Assembly: GCA_002716825.1 (NCBI GenBank)
Contig: PBCC01000016.1
Coordinates: 1 to 49,742, forward strand
Source of the DNA: Halobacteriovorax sp.
Lineage (GTDB): Bacteria > Bdellovibrionota > Bacteriovoracia > Bacteriovoracales > Bacteriovoracaceae
Reading direction: 5' to 3'
Length of the DNA: 49,742 nucleotides
Each line of letters opens with the position of its first letter. Position 1 is the first letter of the stretch. Both the position numbers and the translations under genes were made by a program. Shown here piece by piece: positions 26,922-33,897 of this stretch. The notes under the pieces were generated by a model, which searched no databases, was not told where the DNA came from, and saw only the letters and a list, made by a program, of their open reading frames with translations.

Positions 26922-27655
26922 TGGCTCACTTTCTAGAGGCTAAAGGCATCACTAAAAACTTTGGCGAACTCCAAGTGCTAAAAGGAATTGATCTGTCAGT
27001 AAACAAGGGCGAAGTGATTTGTCTGATTGGTGCTTCAGGCTCGGGCAAGAGTACTTTTTTACGCTGCTTAAACTTTTTAGAAATCGCAACTAGTGGCTCG
27101 ATTGAAGTCGATGGGCAAGCGATCGATCCCAAGACATCCGACCTCAATCAATACAGAGCAAACCTAGGGATGGTGTTTCAGCATTTTAATCTCTTCCCAC
27201 ATATGAGCGTGCTTGAAAATATTATTGAAGCTCCGATTCGAGTTAAAAAAGTTAAAAAGTCTCAAGCGATTGAGACCGCTATGGTCTTGCTTAAAAAAGT
27301 TGACCTTGAAGACAAAGCTCATGAGCATCCGGCCAGACTTTCAGGCGGACAAAAGCAACGAGTCGCTATAGCTCGCGCTTTAGCCATGCGGCCATCCCTG
27401 ATGCTATTTGATGAGCCGACTTCAGCACTTGACCCCGAAACTGTTGAAAGTGTTCTTAAAACCATGCGAGTTCTTGCAAGTGAAGGCATGACCATGATTG
27501 TTGTGACCCATGAAATTGGCTTTGCTCGCGCTGTGGCCGATCGTGTATGCTTTATTCACGAGGGTCGTATTTGGGAGCAAGGAAGCGCTAGCGAACTACT
27601 AGATAATCCCAAGGAAGAGAGAACCAAAGAGTTTTTAAAAGCTGTAATGGTATAG
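26921..27655 (+). CDS. Polar amino-acid ABC transporter ATPase
   Basis: A 244-residue GlnQ/HisP-type ATPase. Walker A is GASGSGKST near 37-45, the Q-loop is MVFQHFNLFPHM, the signature is LSGGQKQRVAIARAL near 139-153, and Walker B is LMLFDEPTSALD near 159-170. The H-loop is VTHEIGFA. It completes the importer with the two preceding genes. Confidence 0.93.
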   Translation: MAHFLEAKGITKNFGELQVLKGIDLSVNKGEVICLIGASGSGKSTFLRCLNFLEIATSGSIEVDGQAIDPKTSDLNQYRANLGMVFQHFNLFPHMSVLENIIEAPIRVKKVKKSQAIETAMVLLKKVDLEDKAHEHPARLSGGQKQRVAIARALAMRPSLMLFDEPTSALDPETVESVLKTMRVLASEGMTMIVVTHEIGFARAVADRVCFIHEGRIWEQGSASELLDNPKEERTKEFLKAVMV

Positions 27656-27663
27656 GAATGTTT

Positions 27664-28680
27664 ATGGAAAAAATGTCAGTATTTTTTAATCAGAAACAGC
27701 TCGAGTTCGCTCCAAAATATGAGTGGGCCCTTGGCAATCGTATTAAACATCCAGAGAGCACGAAACGAGCTGAATCAATTTTCAAAGCTCTATCAAAAGA
27801 TAAAAGTTTTAATATTATCGAACCTAAAAAAATTCCGATGTCTGCGATTCGCGACGTTCACGACTTTCATCTGTGGACTCTCTATAATGCTGCTGAGCAA
27901 TTGCCTGATGATCAAGAATTCTACCCCAGCGTCTTTTTACAACGGGCTGGGATCGAACCAAATCCGGCAAATATTAAACACGCCGGCTATTACTGCTTTG
28001 ACTCGGGAACACCGCTTAATAATAAGACCCTCTCAGCAGCAGGCTGGAGCGCGGCCTGTGCACTTGAAGCGACTAAGACGGTAGCCTCAGGTAAAGCTCG
28101 TGTCGCCTATGCACTGTCTCGCCCCCCCGGCCATCACGCCTCATTTGATACCTATGGTGGCTATTGTTATTTTAATAATGCAGCGATTGCAGCACGAGAG
28201 CTTAAGAAAAAAGGCCGTGTTGCTATTCTCGATATCGACTTTCACCACGGCAATGGCTCACAGGAAATTTTCTACGAAGATCCCGATGTTATGGTCATTA
28301 GCATCCACGGTGACCCAAGAGAATACTTTCCCTACTTGATTGGCTTTCCGACCGAGACAGGTAAAGGTAAAGGAGCTGGTTTTAATCTTAATGTCATTCT
28401 TCCAACAGGCACAAAGATCAAAGCCTACGAAAACGCACTTAAGAAACAGGTTTTCCCTATCATAAAGGCCTACGAGCCAGCTCACCTGATTGTTTCAGCA
28501 GGGTTTGATACCTACCGACTCGATCCTATTGGTCGCTTTGATATCGATACTTCTGAGTACGAGCGTATGGGTAGATTGATTAATGACTTGGGGCTTCCAA
28601 CTGTGATTCTGCAAGAAGGTGGCTATCACACTAAGGATTTAGGCTCTAATGTCAGAAGCTTCCTTCAGGGCTTTCTATAA
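27664..28680 (+). CDS. Acetylpolyamine amidohydrolase-like deacetylase (HDAC superfamily)
   Basis: A 338-residue zinc deacetylase. I chose the ATG at 27664 because AGGA is six nt before it; an in-frame ATG at 27658 touches that SD. Catalytic features: RPPGHH with tandem His 157/158, DIDFHHGNG with zinc ligands D192 and H194, FDTYRLDP with ligand D282, and the transition-state Tyr 321 in QEGGYH. The segment before GKGAGFNLN and the C-terminal FDIDTSEYERMG follow acetylpolyamine amidohydrolases rather than AcuC. Likely substrates are acetylated diamines, polyamines or acetyl-lysine. It is the last gene of the importer operon. Confidence 0.87.
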   Translation: MEKMSVFFNQKQLEFAPKYEWALGNRIKHPESTKRAESIFKALSKDKSFNIIEPKKIPMSAIRDVHDFHLWTLYNAAEQLPDDQEFYPSVFLQRAGIEPNPANIKHAGYYCFDSGTPLNNKTLSAAGWSAACALEATKTVASGKARVAYALSRPPGHHASFDTYGGYCYFNNAAIAARELKKKGRVAILDIDFHHGNGSQEIFYEDPDVMVISIHGDPREYFPYLIGFPTETGKGKGAGFNLNVILPTGTKIKAYENALKKQVFPIIKAYEPAHLIVSAGFDTYRLDPIGRFDIDTSEYERMGRLINDLGLPTVILQEGGYHTKDLGSNVRSFLQGFL

Positions 28681-28684
28681 ATAG

Positions 28685-28699
28685 TTAGGATTATCCGAA
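28685..28699 (+). promoter_or_regulatory. Putative LysR operator, site C
   Basis: TTAGGATTATCCGAA, a nearly perfect dyad (one arm mismatch) between the deacetylase stop and the pentapeptide gene, 78 nt before its ATG. It shows that the pentapeptide gene probably has its own promoter within the same regulon. Confidence 0.6.
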
Positions 28700-28777
28700 C
28701 TAGGTGCTGTGTGTTTTGATTTATCATTTTCAAGCGGCCATGATCTTTGTAAACAAAAATTATCAAAGGACTGGTAA

Positions 28778-29305
28778 ATGAGTAACGCGATGAAGAATAA
28801 GAAAATCAAAGCATTCAAATGGAACGGCCAATCTGTTTCAACCATTGAAAACTGCCATATGAGCAGTGCTGATTTCAACTCAAGTGATCTTCAACAGATT
28901 GTGATCTCAGACTCTCACCTTACGAGCATTGATCTCTCTAAGGCGCTGCTTGGCTCAAGCCAAATTTCTCATAGCAACCTATCAAAAGCGAAAATGTCTT
29001 GGACCAATATGGCGCAAACAAAAGCCTTTAGAGTTAATCTCTCTAAAGCGACGCTAGACTGCGCATCACTCGCTCACGCAGACCTCCAAGAATGTCACCT
29101 CAAAGAGACTGATCTAAGTTTTGCCAATCTACGTGAAACAACTCTACTTCGTTGTGATCTAAGAGGTGCTAATTTAGAAGATGCTGATTTAACTTTAACT
29201 AAGTTTGAAGAGTGCAATCTTAAAGGCGCGCGCTTTAATTATAGAACAAGACTTCCCTTTTCTCGCGACATGGCGACCAAAATGGGAATGATTGAAACTC
29301 GTTAG
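28778..29305 (+). CDS. Pentapeptide-repeat protein
   Basis: A 175-residue protein made largely of A(D/N)LXX-type repeats from about residue 25 to 155 (for example ADLQECHLKETDLSFANLRE). These fold as a right-handed quadrilateral beta-helix. SD AAGGA precedes the ATG. Such proteins can mimic DNA or scaffold partners; no specific role is visible. A putative LysR operator lies upstream. The 3' end overlaps the convergent acetyltransferase gene by 4 nt. Confidence 0.88.
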   Translation: MSNAMKNKKIKAFKWNGQSVSTIENCHMSSADFNSSDLQQIVISDSHLTSIDLSKALLGSSQISHSNLSKAKMSWTNMAQTKAFRVNLSKATLDCASLAHADLQECHLKETDLSFANLRETTLLRCDLRGANLEDADLTLTKFEECNLKGARFNYRTRLPFSRDMATKMGMIETR

Positions 29306-30165
29306 ATATGCTTATACCAAACATTCATGGACTGAATAGATCCTGAAATATTGGTATTATTCTTGAGCATGCCCGCGAACTCATAGCCCGCCTTAGAAAA
29401 CGTTATATTCATGCCAAATGATCGCGATCTAGCAATGGTATAAGCTGTTTTAATACCGTCCTTACTCATGGCCTCTTCCATAAAGTGCAAGAGTTCGTGA
29501 GCAAAGCCCTGTCCTCTAAAGTCAGGCATCGTCGCAAAGTCGGTCATCTCAACGTTTAGGCCTTTGCGATCAATCTCACACGCCGCTAGCGACACTAAAT
29601 TATTGTGCTCATCGAAAACGCCAAAGCTTCGAACGAAGTCATTCATCACTTTGATCAAATAAACTGGGTCGCTTATTGGAAATGGATAAGTTGGAAAAAC
29701 TTGACCATAAATTTGGGCCATTGCTTTGGTGTCATCAACACCAAGTTCTCTAAGCGTATGTTTAACCGGCAGGCCCTGAGCTTCAACTGTATCTTTATCC
29801 TGACTTACATCGATGATTTCTTGAACTAACTCGGGATTTTCTAATTCTCTTCGATCGGCGTCTAGGTATTTGACCATAAAGAGTGCATCTTCAAGACCGC
29901 GATAAAATCCAGGAACCGAAGCTTCGATTTCGTAACCAGAATGTAAAAAAGCATCCTGCTTCGACTTAGGTGTTTTTATAAAAATTTTTCCGTAATTATT
30001 TGTTTGCGCCAATTCTTCAATGGCGTGAATGACTTGTTTGGCAGAGGCTTCACTACTCATTTCCATCAAATAAATTCGATCATTGAGATCACCGTGCTGA
30101 ATCGTAGCACCTGCTAATTTTTCAACAACATCACCAACGGTGACGACTAATTCATTTGTAGCCAT
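29302..30165 (-). CDS. ablB: Beta-lysine N-acetyltransferase, AblB-like
   Basis: A 287-residue GNAT protein. The N-terminal pattern (IQHGDLNDRIYLMEM, then GFYRGLEDALFMVKYL near 108-123) is that of the AblB family, which makes N-epsilon-acetyl-beta-lysine, a compatible solute. The GNAT core follows at about 150-280 with DFRGQGFAHELL for acetyl-CoA. GAGGT is the SD. The partner lysine 2,3-aminomutase (AblA) is not in this window. It shares a 150-nt divergent region with the second PqqD-like gene and site D. Confidence 0.82.
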   Translation of the reverse strand: MATNELVVTVGDVVEKLAGATIQHGDLNDRIYLMEMSSEASAKQVIHAIEELAQTNNYGKIFIKTPKSKQDAFLHSGYEIEASVPGFYRGLEDALFMVKYLDADRRELENPELVQEIIDVSQDKDTVEAQGLPVKHTLRELGVDDTKAMAQIYGQVFPTYPFPISDPVYLIKVMNDFVRSFGVFDEHNNLVSLAACEIDRKGLNVEMTDFATMPDFRGQGFAHELLHFMEEAMSKDGIKTAYTIARSRSFGMNITFSKAGYEFAGMLKNNTNISGSIQSMNVWYKHI

Positions 30166-30191
30166 GATTTACCTCGAAGAATGCAGGTACT

Positions 30192-30208
30192 TTAGCCTAA
30201 AGGCCTAA
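30192..30208 (-). promoter_or_regulatory. Second inverted repeat near the ablB promoter
   Basis: TTAGCCTAAAGGCCTAA is an imperfect 17-bp palindrome with TTAG and CTAA ends, 27 nt upstream of the ablB ATG. It could be an additional half-match of the A-D operator or an independent site. Confidence 0.3.
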
Positions 30209-30233
30209 AAACGTAGGAATTATATCGCTAAAG

Positions 30234-30248
30234 TTCGGTTATCCCTAA
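30234..30248 (+). promoter_or_regulatory. Putative LysR operator, site D
   Basis: TTCGGTTATCCCTAA, matching TTAGG-N5-CCTAA with one arm mismatch, midway between the divergent ablB-like and second PqqD-like genes (68 nt and 67 nt from the starts). It could serve both promoters. Confidence 0.6.
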
Positions 30249-30315
30249 AGGAAATCAACTCTACTAGATGGTAACGCAAGATTTTGACATAATGCTCTAA
30301 AGCTTAGGAGGTCTC

Positions 30316-30561
30316 ATGCTGAATAGACATGGAAATAGAGTCAACAATAAGGACGATCAAATCGTTCTCGTTAATCCCGAGGGACAACAGTTTCAAATCA
30401 GCCACACGGCACATATGGTTTGGAATATGCTCGATGGCCAAACTGAAATCAAATCAATCGCGCAAAAGATTGGCACGATTGCCGAGGTTGAAGAAACCAA
30501 AATGGAAGGGCTTGTTCAAGATATTGTAACAGGACTCAAAGACGTCGACTTAGTCGGATAA
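30316..30561 (+). CDS. Stand-alone PqqD-like protein 2
   Basis: An 81-residue paralogue of the protein at 22308. It shares the IVLVNPEGQQF / WNMLDGQ pattern and a C-terminal helix. AGGAGG is a strong SD. It is divergent from the ablB-like gene and ends at a bidirectional terminator, so it is its own short transcript. No RiPP precursor or radical SAM gene is adjacent. If PqqD-like, it would bind a peptide or protein segment. Confidence 0.75.
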   Translation: MLNRHGNRVNNKDDQIVLVNPEGQQFQISHTAHMVWNMLDGQTEIKSIAQKIGTIAEVEETKMEGLVQDIVTGLKDVDLVG

Positions 30562-30596
30562 AAAAAGGCCCTCTATCGAGGGCCTTAGTTTTTTTA
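30561..30596. terminator. Bidirectional intrinsic terminator
   Basis: GGCCCTC-TATC-GAGGGCC (30567-30584) is a perfect 7-bp GC-rich stem with a 4-nt loop, flanked by an A-run (30561-30566) and a T-run (from 30589). It serves both the PqqD-like gene (plus) and rplY (minus), whose stop codon it touches. Confidence 0.85.
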
Positions 30597-31220
30597 CTCT
30601 TTATCTTCTGTCGCTGGTGCAGCCTCTGCTTCAGCAGCCGGAGCCGCTTCTGCAGCTGGCTCTTCTTTCGCTGGCGGCTTACAAGCCACAACATTCGTCT
30701 CAGGCTTCATATGATACAGCTCACAACCTGTTGGAAGCTTAATATCTTTAAGCTCTAGGTGATCACCAACATCAAGTCCAGAAACATCTACATCAATAAA
30801 CTCTGGAAGATCTTTTGGAAGCGCTTTAACGTCGATTTCTTTAAGAACAAGCTGTACTAGGCCACCTGTTTTCTGTCCAATTGCTGTACCTTTAATATGC
30901 ACAGGAATTGAAGCATGAGTTTTCTCACCAGCTTTTAGAAGGTGAAAAGACATATGAACAAGTTTACCTGAACCTGGCTCTCTTTGAACTTCAGTTAGAT
31001 TAACCATTTCTTTTTTACCATCGATCACCATATCAAGAACGCGCTCGCCAGTTGCAAGAATAATGATCGCTTCTTTTCTTTGAAGAAAAATCGGTGTTGA
31101 TGGATTTAGTCCGCGAGCAAAAATAACGCCAGGTACTTGAGCATTTTTTCTGATCTGCTTAAGACTCTGTGTTTGAGTCAGACTACGTGTAGTTGCATTA
31201 ATAGTTTGGTGTGAACCCAT
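30594..31220 (-). CDS. rplY: 50S ribosomal protein L25, CTC/TL5 form
   Basis: A 208-residue 5S rRNA-binding protein. The L25 domain (about 8-95) has RKNAQVPGVIFARG and EVQREPGSGKLVHMSFH. The C-terminal TL5 domain (about 98-180) includes KALPKDLPEFIDVDVSGL. A low-complexity Ala/Glu/Pro tail ends the protein. AGGAGG precedes the ATG. The usual neighbours prs and pth are not present. Confidence 0.93.
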   Translation of the reverse strand: MGSHQTINATTRSLTQTQSLKQIRKNAQVPGVIFARGLNPSTPIFLQRKEAIIILATGERVLDMVIDGKKEMVNLTEVQREPGSGKLVHMSFHLLKAGEKTHASIPVHIKGTAIGQKTGGLVQLVLKEIDVKALPKDLPEFIDVDVSGLDVGDHLELKDIKLPTGCELYHMKPETNVVACKPPAKEEPAAEAAPAAEAEAAPATEDKE

Positions 31221-31294
31221 GAGACGAACCTCCTTATCAGTTCTCTTTTAAAAGCTTGGAAATAATACCACTTTATTTAGAATTTGTGAGCGGG

Positions 31295-31323
31295 CAAAAA
31301 AAAAGCGGCCGAAGCCGCCTTTT
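31295..31323 (-). terminator. Intrinsic terminator of dps
   Basis: Read on the minus strand: GGCGGC-TTCG-GCCGC followed by eight or more T. It lies between the dps stop and the rplY start, so the two genes are separate transcripts. Confidence 0.85.
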
Positions 31324-31334
31324 AAACTCAACTT

Positions 31335-31769
31335 TTACTCACCGAGCATAGAGCGTAGCATCCAAATTTCTTTTTCAAGCATGCCTACTTTCTCATCAGC
31401 ATAAGCTGTTGTGATAGCGTCAGCGCCATCAGAAAGGCTCTTAAACTCTCCGTGGAAGAACTTAAAGTCTTCCATCAAGGCTTTGACCACATCATTAGCA
31501 GAAAAGTCTGTGCGCTCGTCTTCTTTAATGCGAGCGGTCGCCAAAATCTGCTTTAATGTTACAAGTGGCTTGCCGCCGAGTTGTAAAATTCGTTCCGCCA
31601 CATCGTCATAAATTGTCGCGAACGTGCCATAAAACTCTTCAGTTTTAGCGTGTAGTCCATAAAACTGCATGCCTTTAACGTTCCAGTGATAGTTGTGCAG
31701 CTTCGTGTGCATCACATTGGCATCGGCCAAAATATTATTAAGTTTTGAAATAGTTGCTGTATTAGCCAT
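31335..31769 (-). CDS. dps: Dps-family ferritin-like DNA-protection protein
   Basis: A 144-residue four-helix protein. LHNYHWNVKGMQFYGLH (about 21-37) supplies the His/Trp ferroxidase ligands, and YDDVAERILQLGGKP (about 54-68) the Asp/Glu ones. The dodecameric family oxidises ferrous iron with hydrogen peroxide and stores it, sometimes binding DNA. AGGAGG precedes the ATG. A near-consensus OxyR box and a separate inverted repeat are upstream, fitting peroxide induction. Confidence 0.92.
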   Translation of the reverse strand: MANTATISKLNNILADANVMHTKLHNYHWNVKGMQFYGLHAKTEEFYGTFATIYDDVAERILQLGGKPLVTLKQILATARIKEDERTDFSANDVVKALMEDFKFFHGEFKSLSDGADAITTAYADEKVGMLEKEIWMLRSMLGE

Positions 31770-31796
31770 GGAAATATCCTCCTATTTATAGCTTCT

Positions 31797-31822
31797 GATA
31801 CTTATTTTACGGCAAAAGTATC
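31797..31822 (-). promoter_or_regulatory. Inverted repeat upstream of dps
   Basis: GATACTT (31797-31803) and AAGTATC (31816-31822) are perfect complements with a 12-nt gap, 27 nt from the dps ATG. The position suits an operator overlapping the promoter or 5' leader. The cognate regulator is unknown. Confidence 0.4.
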
Positions 31823-31854
31823 AATCAAATCCAATTATCAATATTTATATGGCG

Positions 31855-31869
31855 ATAGTTATTATCTAT
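31855..31869 (-). promoter_or_regulatory. OxyR-like box upstream of dps
   Basis: ATAGTTATTATCTAT matches the OxyR half-site ATAG-N-T-N3-A-N-CTAT at every fixed position. It is 85 nt upstream of the dps ATG and overlaps the 3' end of the protease gene. The second half-site expected 7 nt away is poor, so only one strong dyad is present. Confidence 0.5.
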
Positions 31870-32878
31870 CGTAAAAATTCTTCTGCCAAACGGCTTCTAC
31901 TGCCTCAGCACTCATGCCAGCAGTTATAAAATGCGCTTTCATTTGTTCAATATTGCGACTTCTCTTATTCGCACTTGCTTCCCAAAGTAGAGCAAAGCTT
32001 TGTTCTACCTCTTCATCATCGCGATTAAGATCAAGCAGATCCCACAGGAAAGCAGTCACACGCCATTCGTTTCGAGGCCCCTGACAAACGTCAGCCGGAA
32101 CGTGTTCGATACGAAGTGGTGCACGACGAGGCACCATATACTCAAACTTTGCATCAGCGTCGCTGCGATCAATTTTCAACCAGGCCGCAAAAAATGAAGC
32201 CCATCCTTCAGACAAAGCAAGTGCTTCTGAGTAACACTCATCAATTCGGTGAGGGCCTCCGCCAAATGAACCCATACGTGCTTGATCATAAATAGCATGG
32301 CCTAACTCGTGACCGACCACATCCCATTGATAACCTTTTGTGATGCGAACGCGATCACCGCTATAGTAGTCACCATTAGCAGGGAAAATGATACTCACTT
32401 TTCTAGACCACAGATTAATAATATTAGCGGCCGTCATTCGAAGTTCGGCAGAGCGTGCAATATCCCACACGGCAGCCAGCTCACCTGCTGGAGACTTCTC
32501 GTCATAAACGAGTGTGTGTGAATGACCGCACTTCCCTTCAAAGCCCAGCTCGTAAGTATCTCGGTCTTCAATCACAAAGCGTGAACTTTGTGTCTTAGCA
32601 TAAACCCGAAAAGACTCTTCGCCGTTTTTACATTTAGAATCTAGGTTAAAATCTATCGGCGATAATTCAATTCGCTTACCGTCTTTGATAAGGACGAGGT
32701 CAGCGCGGGTTTTGCCATCGCGGGCAAGGGCGCTTTCAACTCGATCGGGCATAACAAAGTTGGAACTAAATAAATTTCTCTTTTCAGTCGCTGCTGACAA
32801 ATCGCTATCATTTGTTAGCACTGTAGAGTGTGCATTAAGGCTTAAGCCTAGCACTAGGGCAGTTATCAGTGAGCGCAT
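31862..32878 (-). CDS. Secreted zinc metalloprotease (HExxH type)
   Basis: A 338-residue protein with a signal peptide (about 1-18). The zinc site HELGH is at 190-194, in the context WDVVGHELGHAIYD. SEALALSEGWASFF (about 217-230) supplies the probable third ligand, as in gluzincins with an EGWA motif. AAGGAG precedes the ATG. It probably acts in the periplasm or outside the cell. The family is not assigned more precisely. Confidence 0.75.
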   Translation of the reverse strand: MRSLITALVLGLSLNAHSTVLTNDSDLSAATEKRNLFSSNFVMPDRVESALARDGKTRADLVLIKDGKRIELSPIDFNLDSKCKNGEESFRVYAKTQSSRFVIEDRDTYELGFEGKCGHSHTLVYDEKSPAGELAAVWDIARSAELRMTAANIINLWSRKVSIIFPANGDYYSGDRVRITKGYQWDVVGHELGHAIYDQARMGSFGGGPHRIDECYSEALALSEGWASFFAAWLKIDRSDADAKFEYMVPRRAPLRIEHVPADVCQGPRNEWRVTAFLWDLLDLNRDDEEVEQSFALLWEASANKRSRNIEQMKAHFITAGMSAEAVEAVWQKNFYDR

Positions 32879-33063
32879 CCGTGACTCCTTAAATAAATTA
32901 TGGGCTATTCTCCCCTTGGATATACCGAAGGGCCAGTAGCAAAAGCCGAATTAGACCAATTAACGCCAAGCATACAAAGACACAGCCTAGACAAAATTAG
33001 CGGCGTTGCGTAAACATTTCAAGAAATCAGACTAAATGTTGTGAATGCGATAAGACCGGCTGC

Positions 33064-33897
33064 ATGAAAAAATATCATCCCTATGAACTAAGCTATCTGA
33101 GTCAGAAGCAGTGGAGAGAAATACCGCTGGATATGCTGCATTTTGATATTAAAAAGTCATGGCTACATGAATGCATTGAACAGGTAAAATCTGAACTTCG
33201 AAGCAAAGGAATTAAACCCTTCTTTCATACATGGGTTTCTGATGAGTGGTTCTCGCCCGATGGATGTCCAGGAATTGCTGTCCCATTCTACTTGTTCCAT
33301 CCAGCGCTCATTAAAGCATGTCGCTCACACGGACTACCTGTTGAAGGCACAACGAGAACCAGGGCAATCAAACTGATTCGCCACGAAGTTGGTCACGCCA
33401 TAGAAAATGCTTGGCGACTTCGAAGAAAAAAAGAGAGACAACAACTCTTTGGCCACTCAACCACTCCTTACCCTAGTATCTACAATCCATGCTTTGAAAC
33501 AACCAACTTTGTAGAGCATTTAGGAGAGGGATACTCTCAGTCTCATCCCGATGAGGACTGGGCCGAAACTTTTGCAGTCTGGCTTGGTCAATCAAAGCGA
33601 ACTTGGGCCAAAAAATATGCAGGAACTCAAGCGCTGGAAAAGCTGCGCTACTGCGAAAAAGTCATGAGTGAAATAGCAGGGACAAAGCCAATTAATACTG
33701 AGAAATTTGTTGTTTCACCGATAGCTGATCGAAAACAAACCATCGGACAGTTTATCGATCAATCCGCCTCCGCTCGATTCAAAAGTGTGGTGAAAGCGGT
33801 TCAAATGCCAAAAAATTCCCCGATTATTTCTAATCCTGATATTCTTAAAAAAGCAGATCAAATGCTTAAAGAACATGGACTAGGATTCTTAATGTGA
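33064..33897 (+). CDS. Putative zinc-binding metallopeptidase
   Basis: A 277-residue protein without a signal peptide. HEVGH lies at 107-111 and a downstream HPDEDWAETFAVWL block at 161-174. This pair is typical of the putative zinc-binding metallopeptidase family near PF10005, in which the second block helps bind the metal. It overlaps the next ATP-grasp gene by 4 nt, so the two are made together. A peptide substrate made or modified by the ligase is a reasonable guess only. Confidence 0.7.
   Translation: MKKYHPYELSYLSQKQWREIPLDMLHFDIKKSWLHECIEQVKSELRSKGIKPFFHTWVSDEWFSPDGCPGIAVPFYLFHPALIKACRSHGLPVEGTTRTRAIKLIRHEVGHAIENAWRLRRKKERQQLFGHSTTPYPSIYNPCFETTNFVEHLGEGYSQSHPDEDWAETFAVWLGQSKRTWAKKYAGTQALEKLRYCEKVMSEIAGTKPINTEKFVVSPIADRKQTIGQFIDQSASARFKSVVKAVQMPKNSPIISNPDILKKADQMLKEHGLGFLM

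Noticed and set aside
30284-30289. TTGACA as a possible -35 box before the second PqqD-like gene
   Set aside because: A -10 box 17 nt downstream would fall on the SD and start codon, so it cannot serve this gene.
22308-30561. Idea that the region is a classical RiPP biosynthetic cluster
   Set aside because: PqqD-like proteins are present, but I found no precursor peptide, radical SAM, YcaO or cyclase gene.
22201-30600. Idea that the PqqD-flanked region is a mobile island
   Set aside because: No integrase, transposase, tRNA, flanking direct repeats or obvious composition shift was seen.
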